A stretch of DNA of 64,000 nucleotides from GCA-2748575 sp965222725 (GTDB taxonomy: Bacteria; Pseudomonadota; Gammaproteobacteria; Pseudomonadales; Ketobacteraceae). This document shows positions 25,408 to 34,064 of the stretch, in pieces. Made by a program: the position numbers and the translations under genes. Every line of letters begins with the position of its first letter. Positions within the stretch are counted from its first letter, which is position 1. The notes beneath the pieces were generated by a model. It made no database searches. It was given only the letters and a program-made list of their open reading frames with translations, and was not told the DNA's origin. The stretch spans positions 3,596,001 through 3,660,000 of the forward strand of contig OZ244969.1 of NCBI GenBank assembly GCA_965222725.1, written 5' to 3'.

Positions 25408-27333
25408 ATGGCAAACTATGGATCATTCGCGGTGCCGTTAGTTGCAGGGATGCTTTACTATGGCGCCGCCTGGTGCGGAGTGAACCTGTTCGCTCTGGAG
25501 AGCGGTGCTGCCATTCTCTGGCCGCCCAACGCGGTGTTATTGGGTTTTCTGCTTTATTTTCCTTCACGCTGGTACTGGCTCAGCATAGTGGCCGCCTGTT
25601 TGCTGGCCGAAATGGCTGCGGACTTTAGCTCTTTTACTCTCTTGCAGTCTTTTCTGTTTGGGTGTGTGAATGCGCTGGAATGTTTGCTGGCGGCATTTTT
25701 ACTGAAATACAAAGGGGACCGCTTTCAGGAAGGCATAGACTGGGCTGACCCCCGTGATCTTGGGTTGTTCTTTGCACTGGTGATTTTCATTGTTTCACCT
25801 TTCTGTGCTGTGCTGGGAGCTTCCGTTTACAAGTTTCAGTTGTTTCTGCCGGATTCCTTCACCACCTTGTGGCGCTTGTGGTGGTTCGGCGATGTAACCG
25901 GTTTGATAGTGCTGACCCCCCTGGTGTTGTGCGGCTTGAAATTTGTAATGGAGCCCGGCCGTACTCATAGCCTGACCATCAAAGGTGCTTTACCCTGGGA
26001 GATGTTTGCGGTTGTGGCGCTGTCCGCGGCCAGCTTTTATCTGGTGTTTTTTGTGAATCTGGATTACCGCGGGCTGATGTCGGTAACCCCTTTGCTTTTG
26101 GTGCTGGTGCCAATTGCGGCGGCGGTAAGGTTGAGTACGGATTTCACTATAGTGCTGTCGGGATTGCTGGCGGTATTTATTGCTCTGGCCACCCGCAGCG
26201 GATACGGGCCTTTCTACACCGGTAGTGGCCTATCCACAGCGCTGCCAACCCAGGAATTCCTGGTGATCTATTACGTGGTGATTTTATTTGTCAATGCGTT
26301 CGTTAAACAGGCCCGCAATCATACCCAGGATCTGAAACTCTATAAATACGCCATGGATTCTTCCGGTGAGGGCATTGTTATTTCCGGGGCGGAGGGTGAC
26401 CAGCCGATTATTTACTGCAACCGGGGTTTTGAGAATCTGACAGGATACCGGGAGCAGGAAATCATAGGTAGAAACTGTCGTTTTCTGAATATCAGGGACC
26501 GGAATTTTCAGGAAACCCAACTCATTAAAAATGCCATCGAAAGCCGGGAAGCCATTGAAATTACGCTGGTCAACCGCCGCAAAAACGGCGATGCCTTCTG
26601 GAATAAGTTGTCCATTCACCCCATTGCGAACAAGGCTGGAAAGGTCACTCACTTTATTGGTGTGCAGACCGATGTGACCGAAGTGGTGGAGCAACGGGTG
26701 GAACTGGAAAAAGCGCTGCAGGAACTGAATGACCTGAACAGCAGCCTGGAAGAAAAGGTGGCCAGTCGCACCCGGGAGTTGCGAACCGTCAACCGGCAGT
26801 TACATGAGCTGGCGGTAACAGATCATATGACCGGTATCTTTAACCGCCGCCGGATGATGGAGCTGGGTTTTTCCGAATGTGAGCGCTGCCGGCGTCGTGG
26901 TCACCAGCTGTCAGTGTTAATGATGGATATTGATTACTTCAAACGTATCAATGACCGGTGGGGCCATGATGCCGGTGATCTGGTGTTGCAGCGTTTCTCC
27001 GATACCATCAGTCATGCCGTCAGGGAAATGGATTCCTTCGGCCGTTGGGGCGGCGAGGAGTTTGTCCTTTTACTGACTGAAAGTGAATGTATTGATGTGA
27101 GGACAGTGGCCCAAAAGATTCTCAATCTGATCAGCCAGATGCGAGTGGTGTACGATGGTGATGCGATACCCGTGTCTGTTTCCATCGGCATTGCACGATT
27201 TGATCCCCTGCTGTCGGAATCTTTCCAGAGCACGGTATTGAAAGCGGATAAAGCCCTGTACCGTGCCAAAAAAGATGGCCGAGGCAGAGTGGTGGAATAT
27301 GAAGAGGTAGCCTCGGGAAGTTACTCTTCCTGA
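25408..27333 (+). CDS. MASE1-LOV-GGDEF protein, probable blue-light-regulated diguanylate cyclase
   Basis: 641 residues from ATG 25408; a GTG at 25372 would add 12. Order: MASE1-like membrane sensor with about 8 helices (residues 1-305; AILWPPNAVLLGFLLYFPSRW is typical), LOV/PAS (about 310-430), coiled coil (about 430-475) and GGDEF (about 480-635). The LOV core GRNCRFLN carries the photoactive Cys (about residue 357); RKNGDAFWNKLSIHPI and FIGVQTDVTE supply the flavin-contacting Asn and Gln (about 420). The cyclase site GGEEF is at about 548-552, with RxxD (REMD) nine residues before it. Inference: FMN-binding, light-switched c-di-GMP synthesis at the inner membrane. Its 3' end overlaps the convergent gene by 13 bp. 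Confidence 0.9.
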   Translation: MANYGSFAVPLVAGMLYYGAAWCGVNLFALESGAAILWPPNAVLLGFLLYFPSRWYWLSIVAACLLAEMAADFSSFTLLQSFLFGCVNALECLLAAFLLKYKGDRFQEGIDWADPRDLGLFFALVIFIVSPFCAVLGASVYKFQLFLPDSFTTLWRLWWFGDVTGLIVLTPLVLCGLKFVMEPGRTHSLTIKGALPWEMFAVVALSAASFYLVFFVNLDYRGLMSVTPLLLVLVPIAAAVRLSTDFTIVLSGLLAVFIALATRSGYGPFYTGSGLSTALPTQEFLVIYYVVILFVNAFVKQARNHTQDLKLYKYAMDSSGEGIVISGAEGDQPIIYCNRGFENLTGYREQEIIGRNCRFLNIRDRNFQETQLIKNAIESREAIEITLVNRRKNGDAFWNKLSIHPIANKAGKVTHFIGVQTDVTEVVEQRVELEKALQELNDLNSSLEEKVASRTRELRTVNRQLHELAVTDHMTGIFNRRRMMELGFSECERCRRRGHQLSVLMMDIDYFKRINDRWGHDAGDLVLQRFSDTISHAVREMDSFGRWGGEEFVLLLTESECIDVRTVAQKILNLISQMRVVYDGDAIPVSVSIGIARFDPLLSESFQSTVLKADKALYRAKKDGRGRVVEYEEVASGSYSS

Positions 27334-29486
27334 TCTTCTTCATCACCAAAGCCAAACCAGCTTTTGAGCGAGCCGTCAAACAGGCTTTGTTTTTCCTTTG
27401 TGGGGGCGGTGGTGTTAGGTGTGGTGTTGGAAGTGGTGTCAGGCGTAACGCCTGGTTCGCTTTCCGTTTCAGGTACCGTATCATCCAGAGGGTCGGATTC
27501 CGCCGGCTGCGGTGAACCTGGCTCGCCCATCATCTGCATTGACTGATTGCGATGGTGACTGAAAGCCATATCCTGCAAACGGGCAATGGAATAAAGTGCG
27601 TTCCCTTGCAGTTGGGTGATATGTGCCTGACGCTTATCAAGTTGTTCCAGAGCAATGCCTTTCAGGAATACCCGTTGGCGGATCAGGGCCGTCTGGCATT
27701 CGGCGTAAATGGACTGAAGCCGGGTTTGCAGTTCTCCGATACGGGATTTAAAACCTTCAAACCGTTCCAGTCGGCGATCTTTTGCGGATGTGACACGGGC
27801 AATACTGCGTTCCAGGTCCAGCAACTGGTTTTCGATAAACACCCGGTCTTTCATGCGTTCCCAGCGCCTTTCAATGGCGGTGGAGTTCAGATCCCACATC
27901 AGCAGGCCTTTAATCACCCGGAAGCGGTCTTTCTCTGCCTGGTATTCAATGGTGTCGGGCAGCGCGCTAACCTTTTCCTCCAGTTCATTGATGCGATCAA
28001 GCAGCGACAGCTGGCTTTCATCCGCAGTAGCGGTGGTGTCGTCTTCGCGAATGGCCTGATTCAGTTTGGCCGTAATGGCTTCCAGTTTTTCCGACACTTC
28101 CCGGTATATACGTTCACCTTCTGCCACTTTGGCCTGGGATTTGGGTGACAGGGTTTCCATGCGTTCCACATGGGAGCGGATCATTTCATGAAAAATCGGG
28201 ATCTGTTTGTGCCAGTGATTCAGTACCTGCATCAGCCGCTGCAATTCACGGTAATTCCGGTAACCCTCATTAAAATCGTGGGTCGCAAACATCTTATAAA
28301 GATACAGGGAGGAAGTTTCCTGGGGCGGCTTGAAAGCCGGAATGCGATCCATGGGATCAAAGGAAAAATTGACTGCGGGGGTTAACTGATCCACCCAGTC
28401 AGATTCACGAATACTGGATTTGATCGTCTGCAGCCGTTCCTGTTCCTCTTCATAGAAACGACTGGCTTCCTGATAGCCATCAAGGGCCAGTTGCATGGCG
28501 CCCAGGTTTTCGTACACGTAGGGAATATTGATATAGGCTTCCTGAACAGCGCGATCAGTGGTGGAGCGGTTGAGCAGTTCCATCCAGGGGGTAAGAGCCG
28601 CTTTCGGGTCTTCTGATTTGAAAGCTGCCCAGCCCAGTCCCAGCAGGCCGGTATTGGCGGCTGCGCTGTCCAGGCGAATGCGTTTAAAGGCGGCTTCGGC
28701 GCTGTCGTATTTTTCGGTTTCCAGGTAATGCTTACCCAGTGCCAGTGCGGCCCGGTCTTTAATCCCTTTCACCAGCTCGCTGGTGCCACGGGCTCTTAAC
28801 AGCTTGGCAAAGTATTTTTCGGCTCTTTCCGGTTGCTCCAGTAACGAATACACCGATCCCAGATTCAGAAAGGCAAAGGCGTTGAGGTTTTCCGTGTCCT
28901 TGATGCGACGCAAATGTTCCAGCGCCAGTTGCAGATTACCCCGGGACAGATAATTCAGGGCATAGAGCAACGACACCTGGGTGTGTATTGCGTCACTGGA
29001 CACTTTAAAGTGGTTGTCGAGTAACTGCAGGGATTTGTCGGAGTTACCGCGCTTGTAATACAGCTCTGCCAGATTGAACCAGATCTGCTCGCGGGTTTTG
29101 GGTTCGGTGGTGTATTCGAGCAGGTCGTTAAAAATACGCTCTGCCTCGTTCAGCAGCCCGTAGCCGACAAACAGGGAGCCGACCAGTACCTGCACCTGCT
29201 CATCGTGATGATCCAGCTGATTGCGGTAATCGGCTATCAGGGCTTTGGTGATGGCGGAAAAATATTTTTCCTGAAAATAGTCGTAAAGAAACTCACCATA
29301 GGCCAGGTCCTTGACTTCGTGGGCCACATCCAGGCGCAGTTCCTTTTGCGTATCCACTTCAATGGGATTATCGGAAAAGAACGAGGATTGGGTATAGGGC
29401 AGGGCGCTGGTGGATACCAGGGTGCCGCCCGCAAGAACCAGAGCCCGGGTAAGCCTTGTCAGTTTTCGGGAATGAGGCGTTGGCAT
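27321..29486 (-). CDS. Exported TPR/coiled-coil protein, last gene of the trans-envelope cluster
   Basis: 721 residues. An N-terminal signal-like segment (LTRALVLAGGTLVSTSALPYTQ) is followed by TPR-like repeats over about 60-345 (LVGSLFVGYGLLNEAERIFNDLLEY; QIWFNLAELYYKRGNSDKSLQLLDNHF; AFLNLGSVYSLLEQPERAEKYFAKLL). A long alpha-helical coiled-coil region spans about 410-640, and the tail is Pro/Thr/Glu-rich and low-complexity, ending KSWFGFGDEEDQEE. No family was recognised. It is 6 bp after the preceding gene, so it is co-transcribed. Likely a periplasmic scaffold that links the ExbB/ExbD motor to outer components; this is inference from context. Its stop lies inside the 3' end of the convergent LOV-GGDEF gene. 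Confidence 0.82.
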   Translation of the reverse strand: MPTPHSRKLTRLTRALVLAGGTLVSTSALPYTQSSFFSDNPIEVDTQKELRLDVAHEVKDLAYGEFLYDYFQEKYFSAITKALIADYRNQLDHHDEQVQVLVGSLFVGYGLLNEAERIFNDLLEYTTEPKTREQIWFNLAELYYKRGNSDKSLQLLDNHFKVSSDAIHTQVSLLYALNYLSRGNLQLALEHLRRIKDTENLNAFAFLNLGSVYSLLEQPERAEKYFAKLLRARGTSELVKGIKDRAALALGKHYLETEKYDSAEAAFKRIRLDSAAANTGLLGLGWAAFKSEDPKAALTPWMELLNRSTTDRAVQEAYINIPYVYENLGAMQLALDGYQEASRFYEEEQERLQTIKSSIRESDWVDQLTPAVNFSFDPMDRIPAFKPPQETSSLYLYKMFATHDFNEGYRNYRELQRLMQVLNHWHKQIPIFHEMIRSHVERMETLSPKSQAKVAEGERIYREVSEKLEAITAKLNQAIREDDTTATADESQLSLLDRINELEEKVSALPDTIEYQAEKDRFRVIKGLLMWDLNSTAIERRWERMKDRVFIENQLLDLERSIARVTSAKDRRLERFEGFKSRIGELQTRLQSIYAECQTALIRQRVFLKGIALEQLDKRQAHITQLQGNALYSIARLQDMAFSHHRNQSMQMMGEPGSPQPAESDPLDDTVPETESEPGVTPDTTSNTTPNTTAPTKEKQSLFDGSLKSWFGFGDEEDQEE

Positions 29487-29492
29487 AGCCGA

Positions 29493-30461
29493 CTAATCCC
29501 ACTCCTTCAGCTGGAAAATGGGTTGTTTACGCAGGTCGTCGCCCACGATTTTAAGTTCGATATATTTGGTGCCGCTGGCCTTGGCAAAATCCAGGCTGAT
29601 GGCGCGGCGGTAGTCCCTGCCTTCCGGGCCGACACCGGTGACCACGGCCACCAGTTCATGATCGCCGGTGGGCAGGTTGCCGGTAAACAGCCGTTGCACG
29701 GCCCCGCGATCCAGGGCGTCCAACTCGCGACGGGTGTATAAATGATTGCTGATGGGGCGGTCATCAATTTTCAGGGTAACGCCGTCCATTGCAAAATATT
29801 CTTTGGCATCAAAGGATACAAACACATTCACCTGGGTGCTGCTGGGGAACAGCAGGTCCTCTTCCAGAACAAACAGGTCGCGGTTGATTTCCAGTACTTT
29901 CTCTTTCAGGGCCTGCATTTCCTGCTCCAGGCTCTGGCGGGTCGGCTGTTCTATGCCTTCTTCCTGGGCTTTGATTTCCTGGATTTTTTCCTCGTCGGTG
30001 GTGCCGTAAAGGATTTCATTCAGGTTCACGAACTCCTCTTCTTCCGGTGGGGTTTCTTCAACGACGGGGGCGTCTATCTGATCCACGTCTTCGTTGAGAA
30101 TTTCCTCTACGGTGAGGAAATCACCGGGCTCTTCCTCCAGTTCCAGGTCCACCGGTTCTTCCATCATTTCAGCGTCGCCTTCCAGGCTGATGGTTTCCAT
30201 TTCCTCAACACTGAACTCCGATTCCAGAGCATCCGTTTCTGTGTCTGCGGTGGCAGGCTCGGCTTCGGTGTCTTCGGCAGCGGCCAGTACCATGACTTGA
30301 GGCTGCTGTTGTGCCAGTGCTTCTGCCTCGGCTTTTTCCGTCATATAGCGGTGGGTTTCAATAGCGGCCCAGAGCGAGCCACCGGCCACAAAGGGAAGCA
30401 CCCACAGGGCCTTCCGGGAGGTTTTTGCAAAGCGTTTGGTTGTGGTCTTAGCCGCCGTCAT
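29493..30461 (-). CDS. Single-pass membrane protein with long acidic periplasmic region
   Basis: 322 residues. A basic N-terminus (TKRFAKTSRKALW) and one membrane helix (VLPFVAGGSLWAAIET, about 20-36) are followed by an extremely Glu/Asp-rich stretch over residues about 60-180, which probably spans the periplasm. A short coiled coil (SLEQEMQALKEKVLEINRDLFVLEEDLL) and a C-terminal beta domain (QVNVFVSFDAKEYFAMDGVTLKIDDRP to the end) come next. No family was recognised. The layout (inner-membrane anchor, extended linker, folded tip) is TonB-like in architecture but not in sequence. It lies 13 bp after the thioredoxin gene. Confidence 0.8.
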   Translation of the reverse strand: MTAAKTTTKRFAKTSRKALWVLPFVAGGSLWAAIETHRYMTEKAEAEALAQQQPQVMVLAAAEDTEAEPATADTETDALESEFSVEEMETISLEGDAEMMEEPVDLELEEEPGDFLTVEEILNEDVDQIDAPVVEETPPEEEEFVNLNEILYGTTDEEKIQEIKAQEEGIEQPTRQSLEQEMQALKEKVLEINRDLFVLEEDLLFPSSTQVNVFVSFDAKEYFAMDGVTLKIDDRPISNHLYTRRELDALDRGAVQRLFTGNLPTGDHELVAVVTGVGPEGRDYRRAISLDFAKASGTKYIELKIVGDDLRKQPIFQLKEWD

Positions 30462-30474
30462 AGGTCCTGCACCA

Positions 30475-30969
30475 TTATTCGCTGACCAGGGTATTCACCT
30501 GGTTCTGATAGTCGCTCAGATATTTGGATTTGTAATTCTGTTTAACGTAACGGATCACGCCATCCCGGTCCACAATCACTGCCATGGGCAGGTCGTCGAC
30601 TTCGTAGGCTTTGGCAATGTCATGCTCGCGATCGTAGAGCACCGGAAACGTCAGCCCCATTTCCTGAGCATGAAAGGCCGCTTCCCTGTGATCCTCGTCC
30701 AGGCTGATGGCCCACACCTGAAAGCCCTTGTCTTTGTGTTGCCGGTAAATGGTTTCCAGTTCTTTCAGTTGTTGTTTGCAGGTGCCGCACCAGTCAGCCC
30801 AGAACGTAATAAATACAATCTGGCCACGCTGCTCTGAAAGCCGCAGGTTTTCGCCCTGGTTGCTCTTCAGTGTAAAGTTCTTGGCGCGGTCCCCCACAAA
30901 CAGTTCGGCTCCCCAGGTTAACCCGGGGAGCGACAGCAGGCTGATAACAAGTAGCGATCCTAACCTCAC
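30475..30969 (-). CDS. Periplasmic TlpA/redoxin-family thioredoxin in the trans-envelope cluster
   Basis: 164 residues. A GTG start at 30969 behind AAGGGAG begins a signal peptide (VRLGSLLVISLLSLPGLTWG); the open frame to 31086 overlaps the upstream gene and is not supported. Thioredoxin-like fold with active site FWADWCGTCKQQLKELE, then a cis-Pro region DDLPMAVIVDRDG. WCxxC indicates redox activity, probably reduction of periplasmic disulfides or cytochrome/thiol partners. The ribosome site overlaps the stop of the TonB/AgmX-like gene (10-bp gap), so translation is likely linked. Few other cluster proteins have obvious Cys pairs, so its client is unclear. Confidence 0.9.
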   Translation of the reverse strand: MRLGSLLVISLLSLPGLTWGAELFVGDRAKNFTLKSNQGENLRLSEQRGQIVFITFWADWCGTCKQQLKELETIYRQHKDKGFQVWAISLDEDHREAAFHAQEMGLTFPVLYDREHDIAKAYEVDDLPMAVIVDRDGVIRYVKQNYKSKYLSDYQNQVNTLVSE

Positions 30970-30979
30970 AAGTGCTCCC

Positions 30980-31909
30980 TTACGATGGCACAAAGTTGAT
31001 GGGGTAGGTGTCATCCCAGACTTCCACATCCATGGCACCAAAGTCGATCCGGCGGATTTTGAGCACGATCTTGCGTTCCAGATCATCGTCGCCCAACTCG
31101 CTGGATACCACTTCTGCCTTGGTGACTTCGCCGGATGGCTGGATCACCAGCCGCAGTACCAACGTGCCTTCAAGCGCGGGGTTTTTCCGCAGTGCCCGGC
31201 GATACAGCGAGAAGATGCTGCCTTTGTTGCGGTCGAACACCAGCTGAATATCTTCGGTGGTACGGCGTGCCTTGCCGTCTTTACCGCGGCGCTTCTGCTG
31301 TTCCACCACCGGATCTTCAATAGCGCTTTCCACCTGCGTGGTGGTAACACCTTCCAGTGTGCCGCTGCCGCCGCCACCGGAGCTGGCCTTGGATACGGCC
31401 ACACCGCCACTGCCGCCGGCTGCCATACGGGTCAGCAGGGAGCGTTCGGTTTTTTGTGCAGCACCCAGTTGATCCGCCTTCTTCTGTTCCTGTTTGGTTT
31501 TCAGCTTGGCCAGATCATCCTGATCGCGAAGGTCTGCCAGGTCGTCAAATACGGCAATTGCCGCCTTGGCTTTTTCCTTGGCGGTTTTCTTCTTGTCAGG
31601 CTTGGGCTTTTCTTCCTTCTTCTCTTCTTTTTTCTTTTCTTCCTTGGGTTTTTCTTCTTCTTTCTTCTCTTCCTTCGGCGGCGGAGGCGGGGGTGGCTTT
31701 TTCTTTTCCATTACCAGTTTCGCCAGCCGCGGCGGCAGGGTTTCCACCTGGTCACGCTTTTTTTCCGGCACGGGGATGTTGGGCATGATCAGTACAAATG
31801 CCAGAAAGAAGATCAGGAAGCCGACAATAATCTTGCGGAAGCGTTTTTCGTCTTCCGCAAAGCGATCCCAGGGCAGACTTTCACCAAAATGAAAAACAGT
31901 CTGGCTCAT
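30980..31909 (-). CDS. TonB-like energy transducer with AgmX/PglI-type C-terminus
   Basis: 309 residues. One inner-membrane helix (KIIVGFLIFFLAFVLIM, about 26-43) is followed by a Pro/Lys/Glu-rich linker (about 60-115) typical of TonB/TolA-type proteins, a Gly-rich stretch (AAGGSGGVAVSKASSGGGGSG), and a C-terminal domain (about 215-309). That domain reads RNKGSIFSLYRRALRKNPALEG, LVLRLVIQPSGEVTKAEVVSS, then IRRIDFG and INFVPS, as in AgmX/PglI C-terminal proteins (GltJ/AglT-linked in Myxococcus). It should couple the ExbB/ExbD proton channel to outer-envelope partners. Its ATG overlaps the stop of the ExbD gene upstream (ATGA). Confidence 0.9.
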   Translation of the reverse strand: MSQTVFHFGESLPWDRFAEDEKRFRKIIVGFLIFFLAFVLIMPNIPVPEKKRDQVETLPPRLAKLVMEKKKPPPPPPPKEEKKEEEKPKEEKKKEEKKEEKPKPDKKKTAKEKAKAAIAVFDDLADLRDQDDLAKLKTKQEQKKADQLGAAQKTERSLLTRMAAGGSGGVAVSKASSGGGGSGTLEGVTTTQVESAIEDPVVEQQKRRGKDGKARRTTEDIQLVFDRNKGSIFSLYRRALRKNPALEGTLVLRLVIQPSGEVTKAEVVSSELGDDDLERKIVLKIRRIDFGAMDVEVWDDTYPINFVPS

Positions 31910-32415
31910 GATTCCTTGCCCTCCGTTTTGCGGAGTACGGCAAGGGAAATACGGGAGTATTCGCTCTTGCTGCAGGTCATCATAATGCGGCGCAGCAGTT
32001 TATAGGGAATGTCCTTGTCGCCCATGATGGTGACTTCCCGCTCGGCAATACCGAACTCATTCACCGGTGCGGCACTTTTCCGGGCCTGGAACAGCAATTC
32101 CTGCTGCAGTGCGGGAATGGTGTCCGTGGCGGAGTTCATGATGGTGCTGACTTTTTCCACCGGGCGGCCGTTAACGATAATATCGTTTTCGGTCACCATG
32201 ACCGTCAGGGTTTCTTTGGGGAGCTGCTCGGCAACGGATTTGGGCAGCTCAATGGTTTTGTTGTTGGGTGGCTGTTGGTTATTGGATGAATTCACCAGCA
32301 GGAAGAACACCAGAATGGTGAAAATATCCATCAGCGACACCAGGTTGATGGTCGGCAGTGCCTTGTGACGCTTGTGGCGTCGATCCATGCGTATGGCGCG
32401 GGTGGACTTCTTCAT
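31906..32415 (-). CDS. ExbD/TolR family protein with the conserved channel Asp
   Basis: 169 residues. The N-terminal basic cytoplasmic tail is followed by one membrane helix (INLVSLMDIFTILVFFLLV) with Asp at residue 30, the proton-carrying residue of ExbD/TolR. The periplasmic domain includes a family-like fold (LTVMVTENDIIVNGRPVEK) and ends near ISLAVLRKTEG. It is translationally coupled by ATGA overlaps to the gene upstream and to the TonB-like gene downstream. It is presumed to form the functional proton path with the ExbB-like protein. The two ExbD proteins in this operon are distinct, not a recent duplication. Confidence 0.93.
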   Translation of the reverse strand: MKKSTRAIRMDRRHKRHKALPTINLVSLMDIFTILVFFLLVNSSNNQQPPNNKTIELPKSVAEQLPKETLTVMVTENDIIVNGRPVEKVSTIMNSATDTIPALQQELLFQARKSAAPVNEFGIAEREVTIMGDKDIPYKLLRRIMMTCSKSEYSRISLAVLRKTEGKES

Positions 32416-32957
32416 GCAGAAACCTCCCCTGTGCCTTCGGTGCTGCCGGTTTTATCGCTGGTATCCGGCGGTGCATCGCCAATTGAAATATCCGGGAACA
32501 GCTCCGCCTGAATTTTTTCGCCGTCCTGCATCTGCTCGGTCACCCGTACGCTGTCCATGGTTTGCACCAGCACATCGTAAGGGGTGTTGCTCTGCAGCAG
32601 CAGGGTGATGCTGGTAATGTCGGGAAAACGGTTTTTCACCGCCTTCAGGGTGGTTACCAGGGTTTCATAGTCGTAGTTCCCCGCGATGTTGGGGATGATC
32701 TTCAGGGGGCCTGACTGGCGGTCTACCACTTCCAGGCGGTCTCTGTAGATCAGAACCTCAAGCACAATGGGGGGCTTGTCTTCTTCGTCCTGCTCAATGG
32801 TGGGTGCTCCCGCCGGCAGGTTGAGTTGGAGTATCGACATCTGCGAGAACACAGCCGTGATCAACAGAAACGGAACCAGAACCACCATCAGGTTCATGAA
32901 AGCCGTTATGTTGAGTTCGGCGTTAACTTCTCGGTTGCGTCGGGCGCGTCCTCTCAT
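32412..32957 (-). CDS. Second ExbD/TolR family protein, Asn in place of the channel Asp
   Basis: 181 residues with a basic N-terminus, one membrane helix (LNITAFMNLMVVLVPFLLIT) and a periplasmic domain with a family-like C-terminal alpha/beta part (IPNIAGNYDYETLVTTLKAVKNRFPDITSITLL). The position of the essential Asp is Asn22 here, read directly as codon AAC, so this subunit may not carry protons. The periplasmic end is acidic and Thr/Gly-rich. It overlaps the next gene by ATGA and follows the ExbB-like gene by 33 bp. A structural partner of the Asp-bearing ExbD is the likeliest role. Confidence 0.9.
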   Translation of the reverse strand: MRGRARRNREVNAELNITAFMNLMVVLVPFLLITAVFSQMSILQLNLPAGAPTIEQDEEDKPPIVLEVLIYRDRLEVVDRQSGPLKIIPNIAGNYDYETLVTTLKAVKNRFPDITSITLLLQSNTPYDVLVQTMDSVRVTEQMQDGEKIQAELFPDISIGDAPPDTSDKTGSTEGTGEVSA

Positions 32958-32990
32958 GGCAGCTCCTGAACGATTCGGCCGGTATTGGCG

Positions 32991-33701
32991 TTAGGCTTTG
33001 TCACTTTGTTGTTTGGCTTTAGCCTGGGATTGTGCCTGGCGGAATACGTTAAGGAATTTCACGGATGCCATTTCCATGCTGTCGATCAGCTGGTTGGTTT
33101 TGGACTGCAGATAGGTAAAGCAGAGCAGCAGCGGAATGGCTGCCATCAAACCAAAGGCCGTGGTGTTCATGGCCACCGAGATACTGGCAGACAGCAGGTC
33201 CGCTTTCTGGGCGGGGTCTGCGCTGGCTACTGCGGTAAAGGCGTTGATCAGACCCATGATGGTACCGAGCAGGCCCAGCAAGGTGGCGATATTGGCAAAG
33301 GTGGCCACATAGTGGGTGCGGCGCTCCAGGCTGGGAATGGCTTCCATTAAACCTTCTTCCATAGCCATTTCAATTTCGTCATGGCGCGATGCATAAGTGC
33401 TGCGGGACAAGCCATACACCAGAATTTTGGAAATAGAGGCGGAAGATTTTTTGGCTTCTTCCATGGCCGCCTTGAATTTGCCCTGGCTCAGCAGCGGGAA
33501 GAGTTTCTTCCATACCATCTGGTTACGGGTCTGGGTGAGGTTCAGGTAAATGAAGCGCTCCAGAACGATTGCAATCCCGACCAGGAAGACCAGCAATATG
33601 ATGTACATAAAGGGGCCACCGTCTTGGAAAAAGCTGACCACTGTACTAAAAAAACCAGCACTCTCGGCTGCGGCTTCAGTGTTAACAGTAGGTGTTGGCA
33701 T
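32991..33701 (-). CDS. MotA/TolQ/ExbB-family proton channel protein
   Basis: 236 residues with three membrane helices: about 30-50 (PFMYIILLVFLVGIAIVLE), about 130-155 (ATLLGLLGTIMGLINAF, the classic family motif) and about 165-190 (SISVAMNTTAFGLMAAIPLLL). These make the pentameric stator that encloses ExbD helices. Between helices 1 and 2 is the usual cytoplasmic segment. Start ATG has CAGGAG ten bases upstream. It is the first gene after a 363-bp gap and probably has its own promoter in addition to read-through from the TPR genes. Confidence 0.95.
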   Translation of the reverse strand: MPTPTVNTEAAAESAGFFSTVVSFFQDGGPFMYIILLVFLVGIAIVLERFIYLNLTQTRNQMVWKKLFPLLSQGKFKAAMEEAKKSSASISKILVYGLSRSTYASRHDEIEMAMEEGLMEAIPSLERRTHYVATFANIATLLGLLGTIMGLINAFTAVASADPAQKADLLSASISVAMNTTAFGLMAAIPLLLCFTYLQSKTNQLIDSMEMASVKFLNVFRQAQSQAKAKQQSDKA

Positions 33702-34064
33702 TACAATCTCCTGAATTTGCCTTCATTGTTAGGGAACTCCGACGCTCTGCTGTCAATTTGCTGCGATTTAAAAGGGCAAAAGTGACTGTTAAATAAGCGC
33801 TTGCCGGAAAATTTTTCATTAATTCGTGAACAGCAACCGTGCACAGTTCTCAGTTTGCCGGTTTGTGCAGCGGTTATTTTTAAATTTATAAACCTAGTTC
33901 ATGTTTCTGGTGGTGTCTCTTTTCTTGATTGTTGTTCTTCTTCTCTTTCTGGCCTGTTTTTCGGGATAGTGGCCGTTTACTGTGTTTTTTACAGCGCTGC
34001 TCAGAGTTTAGCCCATGTGCTTTGAGTGTGACGGAATACTTTAACGATTTGAGCGACTTAGCGC
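33702..34064 (-). promoter_or_regulatory. 363-bp gap inside the trans-envelope cluster with a possible promoter for the ExbB-like gene
   Basis: No gene was seen. On the minus strand, TTGACA (33756-33751) and TAACAAT (33731-33725) are separated by 19 nt, upstream of the ExbB start. The long spacer makes this a weak prediction. T-rich sequence around 33920-33990 reads A-rich on the transcribed strand and may also be regulatory. Confidence 0.35.

Noticed and set aside
30749..32005. 418-codon plus-strand open frame
   Set aside because: Antisense to the TonB-like and ExbD genes; its Phe/Leu runs mirror the Lys/Glu-rich linker on the other strand.
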